Shown here: piece after piece, positions 11,949 through 21,877 of the stretch
Layout of the letters: every line of letters begins with the position of its first letter
Numbering within the stretch: position 1 is the first letter of the stretch
Source of the DNA: Notolepis coatsorum
Taxonomy: Eukaryota; Chordata; Actinopteri; Aulopiformes; Paralepididae
Length of the DNA: 64,000 nt
Assembly (NCBI GenBank): GCA_963971535.1
Contig: OZ020589.1
Span: forward strand, 53,151,509-53,215,508
Reading direction: 5' to 3'
Made by a program: the position numbers and the translations under genes
The notes under the pieces: generated by a model
Databases searched by the model: none
What the model was told of the DNA's origin: nothing
The model's input: the letters and a program-made list of their open reading frames with translations, nothing else

Positions 11949-13506
11949 GGGGGGGGGGGGGGGGGTGAGGGGGGGGAGAGTGAGGGGTCCGGGGGAGCGC
12001 TCTGTCTGATGGGGGGGGGGGAGTGAGGGGTCCGGGGGAGCGCTCTGTCTGATGGGGGGGGGGGGGGCGAGTGAGGGGTCCGGGGGAGCGCTCTGTCTGA
12101 TGGGGGGGGGGGGGGAGTGAGGGGTCCGGGGGAGCGCTCTGTCTGATGGGGGGGGGGGGGAGTGAGGGGTCCGGGGGAGCGCTCTGTCTGATGGGGGGGG
12201 GGGGGGTGAGGGGTCCGGGGGAGCGCTCTGATGGGGGGGGGGGGGAGTGAGGGGTCCGGGGGAGCGCTCTGTCTGATGGGGGGGGGGGGGGTGAGGGGTC
12301 CGGGGGAGCGCTCTGATGGGGGGGGGGGGGGGAGTGAGGGGTCCGGGGGAGCGCTCTGTCTGATGGGGGGGGGGGGGGGGAGTGAGGGGTCCGGGGGAGC
12401 GCTCTGTCTGATGGGGGGGGGGGGGGGAGTGAGGGGTCCGGGGGAGCGCTCTGATGGGGGGGGGGGGGGGGGAGTGAGGGGTCCGGCGGAGCGCTCTGTC
12501 TGATGGGGGGGGGGGGGGGGGGAGTGAGGGGTCCGGCGGAGCGCTCTGTCTGATGGGGGGGGGGGGGGGAGTGAGGGGTCCGGCGGAGCGCTCTGTCTGA
12601 TGGGGGGGGGGGGGGAGTGAGGGGTCCGGCGGAGCGCTCTGTCTGATGGGGGGGGGGGGGGGGGGAGTGAGGGGTCCGGCGGAGCGCTCTGTCTGATGGG
12701 GGGGGGGGGGGGAGTGAGGGGTCCGGCGGAGCGCTCTGTCTGATGGGGGGGGGGGGGGGGTAGTGAGGGGTCCGGCGGAGCGCTCTGTCTGATGGGGGGG
12801 GGGGGTCCGGGGGAGCGCTCTGTCTGATGGGGGGGGGGGGGGGGGAGTGAGGGGTCCGGGGGAGCGCTCTGTCTGATGTGGGGGGGGGGGGGAGTGAGGG
12901 GTCCGGCGGAGCGCTCTGTCTGATGGGGGGGGGGGGGGGGTGAGGGGTCCGGCGGAGCGCTCTGTCTGATGGGGGGGGGGGGGGGGGGAGTGAGGGGTCC
13001 GCCGGGGCGCTCTGTCTGATGGGGGGGGGGAGGGGTCCGGGGGAGCGCTCTGTCTGATGGGGGGGGGGGGGGGGGGGGGGAGTGAGGGGTCCGGGGGAGC
13101 GCTCTGTCTGATGGGGGGGGGGGGGGAGTGAGGGGTCCGGCGGAGCGCTCTGTCTGATGGGGGGGGAGTGAGGGGTCCGGCGGAGCGCTCTGTCTGGGGG
13201 GGGGGGGGGGAGTGAGGGGTCCGGCGGAGCGCTCTGTCTGATGGGGGGGGGGGGGGGGGAGTGAGGGGTCCGGCGGAGCGCTCTGTCTGATGGGGGGGGG
13301 GGGGGAGTGAGGGGTCCGGCGGAGCGCTCTGTCTGATGGGGGGGGGGGGAGTGAGGGGTCCGGCGGAGCGCTCTGTCTGATGGGGGGGGGGAGGGGTCCG
13401 GGGGAGCGCTCTGTCTGATGGGGGGGGGGGGGGGGGGGGGAGTGAGGGGTCCGGGGGAGCGCTCTGTCTGATGGGGGGGGGGGGGGAGGGGTCCGGGGGA
13501 GCGCTC
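11949..13506. repeat. Poly-G minisatellite, left part
   Basis: The unit is a run of roughly 7-22 G followed by AGTGAGGGGTCCGGGGGAGC and GCTCTGTCTGAT, about 38-52 bp, repeated more than 30 times. Variants have GGCGGAGC or lack GTCT. The right part continues at 35686-36344; the array was split by the copia insertion. The 577-codon Pro-rich minus-strand frame (11900-13633) is an artefact of the C-runs. It lies in PGPEP1 intron 1. Confidence 0.95.
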
Positions 13507-13770
13507 TGTTAAATATATTATTATTATGTGCGCCCTTGCTCATTTGTGTTCTACAGAGGGCGATGTAGTAAATCCAGTATGTGACGTCACTGACGTTTCC
13601 TTTCCATTCCTGTTCCGGTCTATTATTTGTCAATGATTGGTGTTGATATATATAGCGGCACTACGACCGCATCTCGCCCCGCCTGAGAAATAAATATGCC
13701 AGAGGCTAAAGATGATCAATGAGTCCATTGAGTTCTATTCAATCGCCACCGCAACGCACTCCGTTTAACA
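13507..13770 (+). repeat. Copia 5' LTR
   Basis: It starts TG and ends CA, and is nearly identical to 35419-35685. The visible differences are one fewer TTA unit (264 versus 267 bp) and GAGAAATAAA versus GATAAATAAA. It contains TATATATAGCGGC as a probable TATA box near 13650 and AATAAA near 13688 as a poly(A) signal. Confidence 0.93.
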
Positions 13771-13784
13771 GGTTATGGGCCCAG
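13771..13784 (+). other. Copia primer-binding site, complementary to the initiator tRNA-Met anticodon arm
   Basis: Directly after the LTR, GGTTATGGGCCCAG is the reverse complement of CUGGGCCCAUAACC, the anticodon stem-loop of eukaryotic initiator tRNA-Met. Drosophila copia is known to prime with a 5' half of this tRNA, so the internal match fits that mechanism rather than the usual 3'-CCA end. Confidence 0.85.
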
Positions 13785-13946
13785 GAATGCCAGTCTAGAG
13801 CGACAAGGTGAATAGAATAATATACTAACTAAACCGGGAATGAAGACAGTACCGGGAGATTTCCGTTAACAGTGAAGACACGTCACGGAGTTTCTACAAG
13901 CCGCAACCGAACGTTTGGATATAGTAAACTCTGAAGAAACGTGAAA

Positions 13947-14573
13947 ATGGCTGTAGCAGGAACAATACACCAGCAGATTATATTCGATGGAAAAGAAGAT
14001 AGATATGATCTGTGGGAGACGAGATTCCTTAGCCGTTTACACATTCTGAAGCTAAAAGACACGATTTTGCGAGCGCCCATTGGTGAAGATGCATTAGCTG
14101 CAGACGCAGCGAGGAATGCAGACTGTTACGCCCAATTAGTGAATGCGCTAGACGATAAGAGCCTTTCATTGATAAGACATGATGCGGCCGATGATGGGAG
14201 GAAAGCCCTGCAATTATTGAGGGAGCATTATTCGGGAAAAAGCAAGCCCAGGATTCTAAACCTGTACAAATCATTGACCACCATACAAATGGAAGACAAT
14301 GAGACTGTGACTGATTACATGATAAGGGCTGAGAATATAATTTCAGCTCTTCGTGATGCAGGAGAGAACATGAGTGATGGGCTGCTTGTAGCCACTATTC
14401 TGAATGGATTACCAGACTCATTTAGGCCACTAACTGTCCATGTAACACAGAATGAGGACAATGTTACATTCAAAGACTTCAAGAGAAGACTGAGAGTCTA
14501 TGAAGAGTCTGAGAAAATGAGGACAACTGGCACTGCATATACGGACAGTGTGATGAAGACTAGCACAAGTTAA
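13947..14573 (+). pseudogene. Copia gag, ended by an in-frame TAA
   Basis: It begins at ATG 13947 (MAVAGTIHQQIIFDG) and has the copia Gag pattern with YDLWETRFLSRL near residue 20 and a helical region (LQLLREHYSGKSKPRI). The TAA at 14571-14573 lies before the zinc knuckle. The same frame continues immediately afterwards with CYRCGERGHPRNRC (CX2CX4HX4C, 14625-14666). Most copia elements have one gag-pol frame, so this looks like a nonsense mutation; programmed readthrough is a weaker alternative. Confidence 0.85.
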
Positions 14574-16487
14574 AGCAAACAAGGCACCAAGACATATAGG
14601 AAGGATGGGGAAGCCACTCTGATATGTTACAGGTGTGGAGAAAGAGGACACCCCCGAAACAGGTGCACCCGAAAAGTGTGGTGCAGTCACTGCAAGAGCA
14701 ACACACACACAGAGTCCCTGTGCAGGAAAAAGGTAAAAGAAGGAGCAAGAAAGGTCGCAGAGGTGGACACCGACGACGACGATCAATGCTTCATGGCCAA
14801 GCATGCAAACAACGAGAGGCCGCCAGCCAACGTAAAGAAAAAGGGGATCATGGTGGACGCCGGAGCGACATCCCACATCGTGAATGATATTGCCAAGTTC
14901 AAGAGCTTTGACAACACATTCCAGCCTGACACCCACTCAATGGAGCTGGCAGATGGGACCAAGTGCAGCGGGTTGGCACAACGCAGAGGAACGGCGCTGA
15001 TCTACCTACTAGACAACGAGGGACGGCAACAAAGAGCACAGCTACAGGATGCACTGTATATGCCGACGTATCCACACGACATCTTCTCAGTGGCAAGAGC
15101 AACCAATGCAGGAGCAACGGTGACTTTCAAAAAGGGGGACAGCCACATGATCGCCAAGAAGGGCAACAGGTTTGACCTCCATGAAAGTGGTAATCTGTTT
15201 TATTTGCCAACTGTTCAGAAAAAATTTGATACATGCAATATATGTCATGACATGCAAACTTGGCATGAAATATTGGGTCATTGCAATTATGAGGATGTAC
15301 AAAAGTTACTGGGTGTGGTAAAAGGTATGGAGATAAGAGGCAGTGCAGTCAGGCCAGCACAGCTGTGTGAAATATGTACAAAAGGTAAATTCACCCAGAC
15401 ACGGAATAGGGAGCCGGACAGAAAGGCTACAGAACCTTTACAGATGGTCCACACTGATTTAGCCGGTCCCATGAGAACCCCAAGCTTAGAAGGTCATAAG
15501 TATGCACAGTCTTTTACAGACGACTACTCAGGTGCCATGACTGTGTATTTTCTCAAATCCAAAAGTGATGCAGTACACGCCACAGAGAGGTACTTGGCAG
15601 ACTCAGCCCCTTATGGAAAAGTTAAATGTTTACGATCTGATAATGGAGGTGAATTTACAAGCAAGGAATTCAAAGCACTGTTAACCAAAAATAGGATTAA
15701 GCATGAGACATCTGCGCCCTATTCACCTCACCAAAATGGCACAGCAGAGAGAGGTTGGCGAACCCTCTATGAAATGGGCAGGTGTATGCTGTTAGACAGT
15801 AAGTTGCCAGACAAGCTGTGGAGTTATGCTGTACAGACGGCAGCCTATGTGAGAAACAGGTGCTACGGTAGACGCACAAAGAAGACACCATATGAGATGC
15901 TCACAGGCAAGAAACCAAACATGTCCAAACTTCAGAAATTCGGATCTGTATGTTTTGCCTACACACAAGAGAAAGGGAAGTTAGATCCCAGATGTGAGCA
16001 GGGTCTTTTTATTGGCTATGACAAAAACAGCCCAGCTTATCTTGTGTACTATCCAGACACAGAGAAGGTCAGAAAACACAGGTTAGTGAAGTTCACAAAT
16101 GAGACAGCCAAAGAAAAAGAAACACAGACACATGGATCACACATTGAATATCAGGACAGAGATGCACAGTTACACCCCAGGATCCTTGAAAATGAGGGAA
16201 ATGATGATGAAGAAATGGAAAATGCATCAGGTCAAAGTGTTCAAAGTGATGTTTCTGAGACTAAATGTGAACAGCCTAGCACTGAGTGTCAGGGTAGAAG
16301 GTACCCACCTAGAGTTAGGAGAAAGCCAGTGTACCTTCAGGATTATGTGACTGAGGATACAGCAGACAGACTAGTAACATGTGTAGACTCTTGTTATAGA
16401 GCAGTTTGTGACATACCACAAAATTACCAGGATGCCATAAGCTCAACCAAGTCACATCTGTGGACTGTGGGTAGACGCAATGAATGA
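14574..16487 (+). pseudogene. Copia pol part 1: nucleocapsid knuckle, protease, integrase
   Basis: The same frame as gag continues with the zinc knuckle. It then has an aspartic protease (IMVDAGATSHIVND, about 14848-14890) and an integrase with the HHCC region (WHEILGHCNY to CEICTKGKF). The integrase catalytic D, D and E are in HTDLAGPM, LRSDNGGEFTS and HQNGTAERGW (about 15450, 15638 and 15730). The frame is lost at 16464-16470, where ACTGTGG duplicates the preceding CTGTGG and adds 7 bp. The RT continues in another frame. Confidence 0.9.
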
Positions 16488-17177
16488 TGAAATACAGTCA
16501 CTGAAAGAGAATGACACATTCAAGATCACCCAGTTGCCACCAGGCAAAAAGGCAGTGGGGGCGAGGTGGGTCTATGCTCTCAAGAGTGATACTGATGGAT
16601 CAGACAAATGTAAAGCAAGATTTGTGGCAAAAGGTTACAGCCAAAAGCAAGGTATTGACTACGCGGAAACATTCTCACCTACAGTTGACATGACAACGGT
16701 TAGAGTGGTCATGCAAAAGGCAGTGCAGGAAGATTTATTTTTACATCAATTGGATGTCAAAACTGCATACCTGCATGCACCAATTGATCGTGAGGTCTAT
16801 GTGGAACAACCTGAAGGTTATGAGATAGAGTCAGAAACAGGAGAAAAGCTAGTATGCAAATTACAGAAATCCCTATACGGTCTAAAGCAGTCAGGCAGAA
16901 ACTGGAATGCTCTGTTACATGCATATCTCACTGAGAATGGTTTTGAACAAAATCCTGCTGATAACTGCCAATACACAAGGGAAAAACAAAATGAAAAAGT
17001 GATTCTAATTGTATTTGTTGATGATTTAATCATTGCTGGTAACAATGAGGAGGTTGTGAAAGGTGTCAAAATGATGCTTGCTGAGAGGTTTAAAATGAAG
17101 GATCTGGGAAAATTAAAACATTTTCTAGGGATAGATTTTAACCAGTCAGAGGGTCAAGTCACAATGTCACAACAGAG
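16480..17177 (+). pseudogene. Copia pol part 2: reverse transcriptase
   Basis: It carries the copia RT motifs: KARFVAKGYSQKQGIDYAET, LHQLDVKTAYLHAPID, LYGLKQSGRNWN and the catalytic IVFVDDLIIAG (about 17015-17045). It ends at MSQQ, where the hAT MITE entered; the reading frame resumes at 17813 without loss once the insert and its 8-bp duplication are discounted. Start 16480 is an ATG within the old frame, not a real gene start. Confidence 0.9.
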
Positions 17178-17804
17178 TAGAGCCATATGAAATCCGTTTT
17201 ATTTTTTCCCAAATTCCATTAAATTTTTTTCCAAATTCCATTTTTTCCGTTTTAATATTTCAGAATTCTGTATTTTGCTTTGTACGCTCATTTTACCATC
17301 AGAAATAGTGTCTAATAAGTGGGAATGAATAAATGTCCACAATTTAATAAGATATAACAGTCCATTTAATAGGGCTGTCTTAAATACTTCGAAGCTTCGT
17401 TCGATGGGCATGGGATTCGAATATGAAAATAAAATTCGATTATTAAAAAAAAATAAAAAAAAATATTTTTGCTAAATCAACTCTGCCTCTCTTTGTTAAC
17501 TACAACAAGCAATGCTGTTTGTTATTTAAGATGAGGTCGGACTCGGCACCGACAGATTTGTGTTCATTGTGCTGCTTTTATAAACCCTCAAATGACGGCT
17601 TACAATATTTCATGAAAGCAAAGTGTTTTGTTTGTCTAAGATTTAAAAAGGTTTAAACTTTACAGCACTGACAAAGTTGAACAAAGTGCTGTACAAGTCC
17701 CACAAAAAAAAAAAAAAAAAAAAAATTATAGTCGATTCCATTTTTATTGCTCAATTCCGCGATTCCGTCCGCGATTCCGTGATCGCGGATTCCATATGGC
17801 TCTA
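17178..17804. mobile_element. hAT MITE inside copia RT
   Basis: The inverted ends are TAGAGCCATATGAAATCCG on the left and the complement of CGGATTCCATATGGCTCTA on the right. The exact 8-bp target duplication CAACAGAG lies at 17170-17177 and 17805-17812. At 627 bp with a poly-A run at 17702-17724 and no coding capacity, it is a MITE. It interrupts the copia polymerase precisely. Confidence 0.92.
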
Positions 17805-18347
17805 CAACAGAGGTATGTGAACAAAATCCTCTCCAGATTTGGAATGCAAGAGTGTAGGTCCAGAGAGACCCCATGTGAATCAAAACTTGAATACACAGAA
17901 AATGCAGAAAAATTTGGAGACCCGAGGATGTATAGAGAGGCAGTGGGAAGTTTGATCTATTTGGCTACATGCACTAGACCAGATTTAAGTTTTGTAGTCA
18001 GTAAACTTTCCCAGCATCTTTCTGAACCAAGTGAAGAGCATTGGAACACTGTAAAACATGTGTTCAGGTATCTTAAGGGTACAACAGACCGTGGCTTATG
18101 TTTTAAAAAGAATGATACAGGTGAACTAGGCCTAATAGTCCACAGTGATGCTGACTGGGCATCAGATGTTGTAGACGGATGTAGTACCACAGGGTACTGT
18201 GCCAGTCTAAGTGAGAGAAGCTCTCTCATTTCATGGAAGAGTAGAAGACAACCAACAGTTGCACTTTCTACCTGCGAGGCAGAATACATGGCCTTAGCAT
18301 CAGCCATACAGGAGTGTATGTATTTGCAACAGCTACTCAAGGGTATT
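17805..18347 (+). pseudogene. Copia pol part 3: RT end and RNase H
   Basis: It resumes at QRYVNKILSRFGM and contains the copia RNase H motifs VHSDADWASD, STTGYCASL, ISWKSRRQPTVALSTCEAEY and QECMYLQQLLKG. It is cut at 18347 by the BEL element. The C-terminal end of the domain is at 35021 onward. Confidence 0.9.
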
Positions 18348-18822
18348 TGTTACGAAGGATCAGATTAAACCGAATATATATATTTATTGATTGATATATA
18401 TTGCATAATATTTGTATATCGTTTGATATCCCTTGTGTATTCCTTGTACATATACACGGAATATCCCTTTAACCTAGTACAGACCATAATATTTCGCTCT
18501 CCTATTGGACAGCGTTCCCTGCATAGCCCTTTTCGGCTGGATTATATTTGCTTTGGTCCTGTAATTGATGGAGCGGAGAATCGCCTACACCCACAATTGT
18601 GTGGGATTTACCCTGTGAGGAGCAACGTCGAGCCCGCCTCTCAGAAGCCTGAGGCTGGCTAGCTTTCTTCCATGCGGAGCTGCATGCTACGGAGAACAGC
18701 TGTATTCGTCTGTGGATCAAGAGATTATTGCACCGTCTCCTGTACTTGGAGTCTCTCTAGTCATCGTTGACCCAGACTCTACTACCGACAAATTCCTCTC
18801 CCCTTGCTGGCTTACAACCGGA
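18348..18822 (+). repeat. BEL no. 1 5' LTR, internally and terminally deleted
   Basis: It matches 25826-26801 of the 3' LTR but lacks 501 bp (25999-26499), with CT microhomology at the junction. It also lacks the last roughly 350 bp of the LTR. The primer-binding site is missing too. A solo LTR of the family (174-1494) has the full length, so the 5' copy is the deleted one. Confidence 0.88.
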
Positions 18823-18841
18823 AAAAGTAGATAGTAAAATT

Positions 18842-21220
18842 ATGTCTGACCCTACCGACCAGGCTACCCCGCCAGTAGAGACCCTAGTGGGTTCTAACGT
18901 AACTGACCAAGCTCACGGTGGGGACCAGGAGGGACCTGACATGACTTTACCCCCCGCCAAGTCTGAAGAAGTAGTCCCCGGAGAGCTCCAGGATAAAGAA
19001 AGCCCTCCAGGGATGGAACCCGACCCACCACAAGAAGGGACGCGCACCCGGGAGATGGATCTCCTCGATACGCCACAGGAGAACGGATCTCCAACGAGTA
19101 CTACCAGGAGCAGATCACCTCAACCAGCGTCTTCCCCCAGCGAGGCGGACAAGATGCTGGCGCAGGCCTTCATCGCCAGCCTGGCAGCCTCAACCGAGCG
19201 CGATCGACTCCAAGCACAGACGCTTAGCGAGCGCGAACATTCTTCCATGGAAAGAGAACGCCTTCAAGCGCAGCAACGGAGTGACGAAGACCGCATACGC
19301 CTAGAGATTAGACGCCTCCAGACGGAAGAGAATATGGGAAGAGACCGCGCCGAAGCCCAGCGCGCCGCCGCCGAAGCCCAGCGCGCCGCCGCCCAGCGCG
19401 CCGCCGCCGGTGCCCAACGAGAAGCAGAGCGCGACCTCGCTCTCACCAAGCGCAAAGCCGAGCGCGACCGATTACAAGCGCAGATAATGGAGCAGCTGAT
19501 TACCAGGGCAACCCCCCCTCCCTCCGCACGGGGCTCCAGGGCCTCGTCAAGACAAGGGTCAAGGGCACCCTCCCCTACCCGATCAAGCGACCCTGAGCCC
19601 GACCACCAGAGAGAGCCTATACCCCTCTCCGAACCCCTTCCCCGACCGGTCCAAGCGAGACCCAGCTACAGGGAAGAACCGGTCTATACCGCGGAGAGGC
19701 TAAATAGACGACTACAGGATCTAGATGACCTGCCCGAGGAAGAAGAAGAGGGAGAGGAGGAGAGTCAAGCCCAACAGCATCACAGTACTCCACAGGACCA
19801 GGAGGTCCAGTACAGCCCAGACTTTACCCCCGCGGCTCTGCGCTACAGACCCCCGACTCAATTCACGGGTGAGCTTGACGCACGACCAGCCCCGAGGAAC
19901 AGCACCTGGGTACGCGGGCCTTGGTACCCAGCAGGTACCAGCCCACCACGACACGTAAGAGGAGACTCGCCTAGGAGGCCTCTCCTCCAACGCTCACCGA
20001 TGTGCCAGCCATCCATGGCATCGTACCTTGGCACACCGACGTTCCCGGACTTCACACATGAGAACAGAGCACAGTACACAGAGCTACGAATGTGCTTAGA
20101 GACAATGATGTCCGATGTAGCTGATGAACCGTACAAATATGCTATCCTACTCAAGCACCTCAAGGTGCCCCGAGCGCACAATATAGCGCTGGCATATTCC
20201 ACCTCTACTACCCCATACACCGCGGCTCTAGCAGCACTCGACCAAAGATATGGACGCATATGGGACTACGTAATACAAGAGATAAGGAATATTGACCGTC
20301 TACCCCCAGCCACAGACAATCGCTCACTAGATGACCTGTCTATCAAGGTACAATCCCTGGTAGGGATGCTGGGGGCGCAAAAGGAAAAGGGTATGTACGA
20401 ACTGCACGCAAACTCTAATGTCGAGAGGATTTTAGAGAAGCTTCCGCCCGCCCGACAAGAGCGCTTCAGGCGGCAAAGAGACCACCGTGATCCTAACGGT
20501 CCCGAGCCATCCCTCCTAGACCTAGCCGACTTCCTGGCGAGAGAAGTCAACAGCCTACGGTTGGATACGTTCGTGCGGAGCACACCAAGCTCCAGAGAGG
20601 GACCTAGGAGAGCAAACGATGGCCGCAGACTGGTGACCGTCATGCACCAAGCAGAATCAGTACCGAGCAACAAGAACCACAGTACCCCCTCGATGAAAGC
20701 GAAGTGGAAGATGGTGTGCCCGTACTGCGAAAAGGAACACTGGCTGTCACAATGTGACACGTTCAAGAAGATGACCGCCGACGAGGTGAGTCAATGGATA
20801 AAGTCCAACCGACGCTGTTACCGATGTGCGCGCAGTCACATGGCAGCCGATTGGCGCTTAAAGAAGAGGTGTAGTCGGTGTGACGGAGCCCACTTGGACG
20901 TCCTACATGACAGTAACAGAAGAAAGCCTGCACCCTCAAGCAGCACAAAGGCAAGTGTTATGTACATTGACCCCGCCAGCAGCGGGGGCGCCCGGGTGCT
21001 CTTGAAGGTGGTCCGCGTAACATTGAGTTACCAAGACAAGGTCATGGACACCTACGCCGTCCTTGACGACGGGTCAGAGAAGACCCTTCTCCTCGCGTCC
21101 GCTGCGGCCCAGCTGGGGCTGCGGGGGAGCGAAGAAACGATGACGATTCGGACAATAAGAAGAGACCTAAAGACGATAAAGGGCGAGAATGTCTCCTTCA
21201 CTATCGCAGCAAGCGGGTAG
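18842..21220 (+). pseudogene. BEL no. 1 gag and protease
   Basis: The first sensible start is ATG 18842 (MSDPTDQATPP). It has an acidic, Pro-rich N-terminus and a charged coiled-coil region (19140-19500, repeats of ERxRLQAQ and AQRAAA). The BEL-type Cys/His-rich region CPYCEKEHWLSQC ... CYRCARSHMAADW ... CSRCDGAH follows (20718-20900). Next comes the aspartic protease (AVLDDGSEKTLL, about 21055-21090). It stops at TAG 21218-21220, where the same frame continues after the stop, so this is a nonsense mutation. Confidence 0.88.
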
Positions 21221-21877
21221 CCAGAGAGACGGTATAGGATCACTAACGCTTTCACCAGCCAAGACATAGGCCTGTCGCAGTACACCTACCCCATCGCCAA
21301 GCTGATGGATAAATACGTGCACCTGCGTCAACTACCGATACCGCTCATAGACGGTGCCACCCCGACCCTGCTGATAGGATCCGTCCATGCACACCTCATC
21401 GTCCCGATGGACCGGGTCCACACTGGGCCCAGAGGCTGTCCTGCAGCAGTCGAGACCCGCCTAGGATGGACACTACAAGGCCCCCTCTCTAGGTCTCCTA
21501 ACCGAACAGCAGCCACTAGCTGCCTCCACTCCAGAGTGACAGAAGAAGACACCACCCTCCTACAGCATGTCGAGAGGCTATGGACACTAGAGACAATGCC
21601 CTTTAAGAACGAAAAGAAAGACATTCGTTCCAAGGAAGACATTTACGCTATAGCCCTCCTCGAGCGGGGGACAAAGAGAGTCAAAGTCAACGGAGTGATG
21701 AGATACGCAACTCCACTCCTGAGGCGAGAGGGTATGCCTACCTTCCACGCCCCAAAAGAAGCGACGGAGCGGTATCTATTGAACACAGAGCGGCGCCTAG
21801 CCAGAGACCCCGCTCAAGAGACTGTGTACCGCGCTGAGATTGACAAGCTAATCTCAGCGGGACACAAAGAAAATTGA
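21221..21877 (+). pseudogene. BEL no. 1 pol segment between protease and RT
   Basis: The same frame as gag-protease continues after the TAG with QDIGLSQYTYPIAKLMD and the BEL-typical LLIGSVHAHLIVP and TRLGWTLQGPL. It ends in a stop at about 21877 caused by a single-base frame change near 21865; the RT continues in the next frame. Confidence 0.85.

Noticed and set aside
11900-13633. 577-codon proline-rich open frame (and Gly-rich plus-strand frames), also at 35631-36415
   Set aside because: It is the C-run side of the poly-G minisatellite with no proper ATG context or splice sites; frame openness follows from the repeat.
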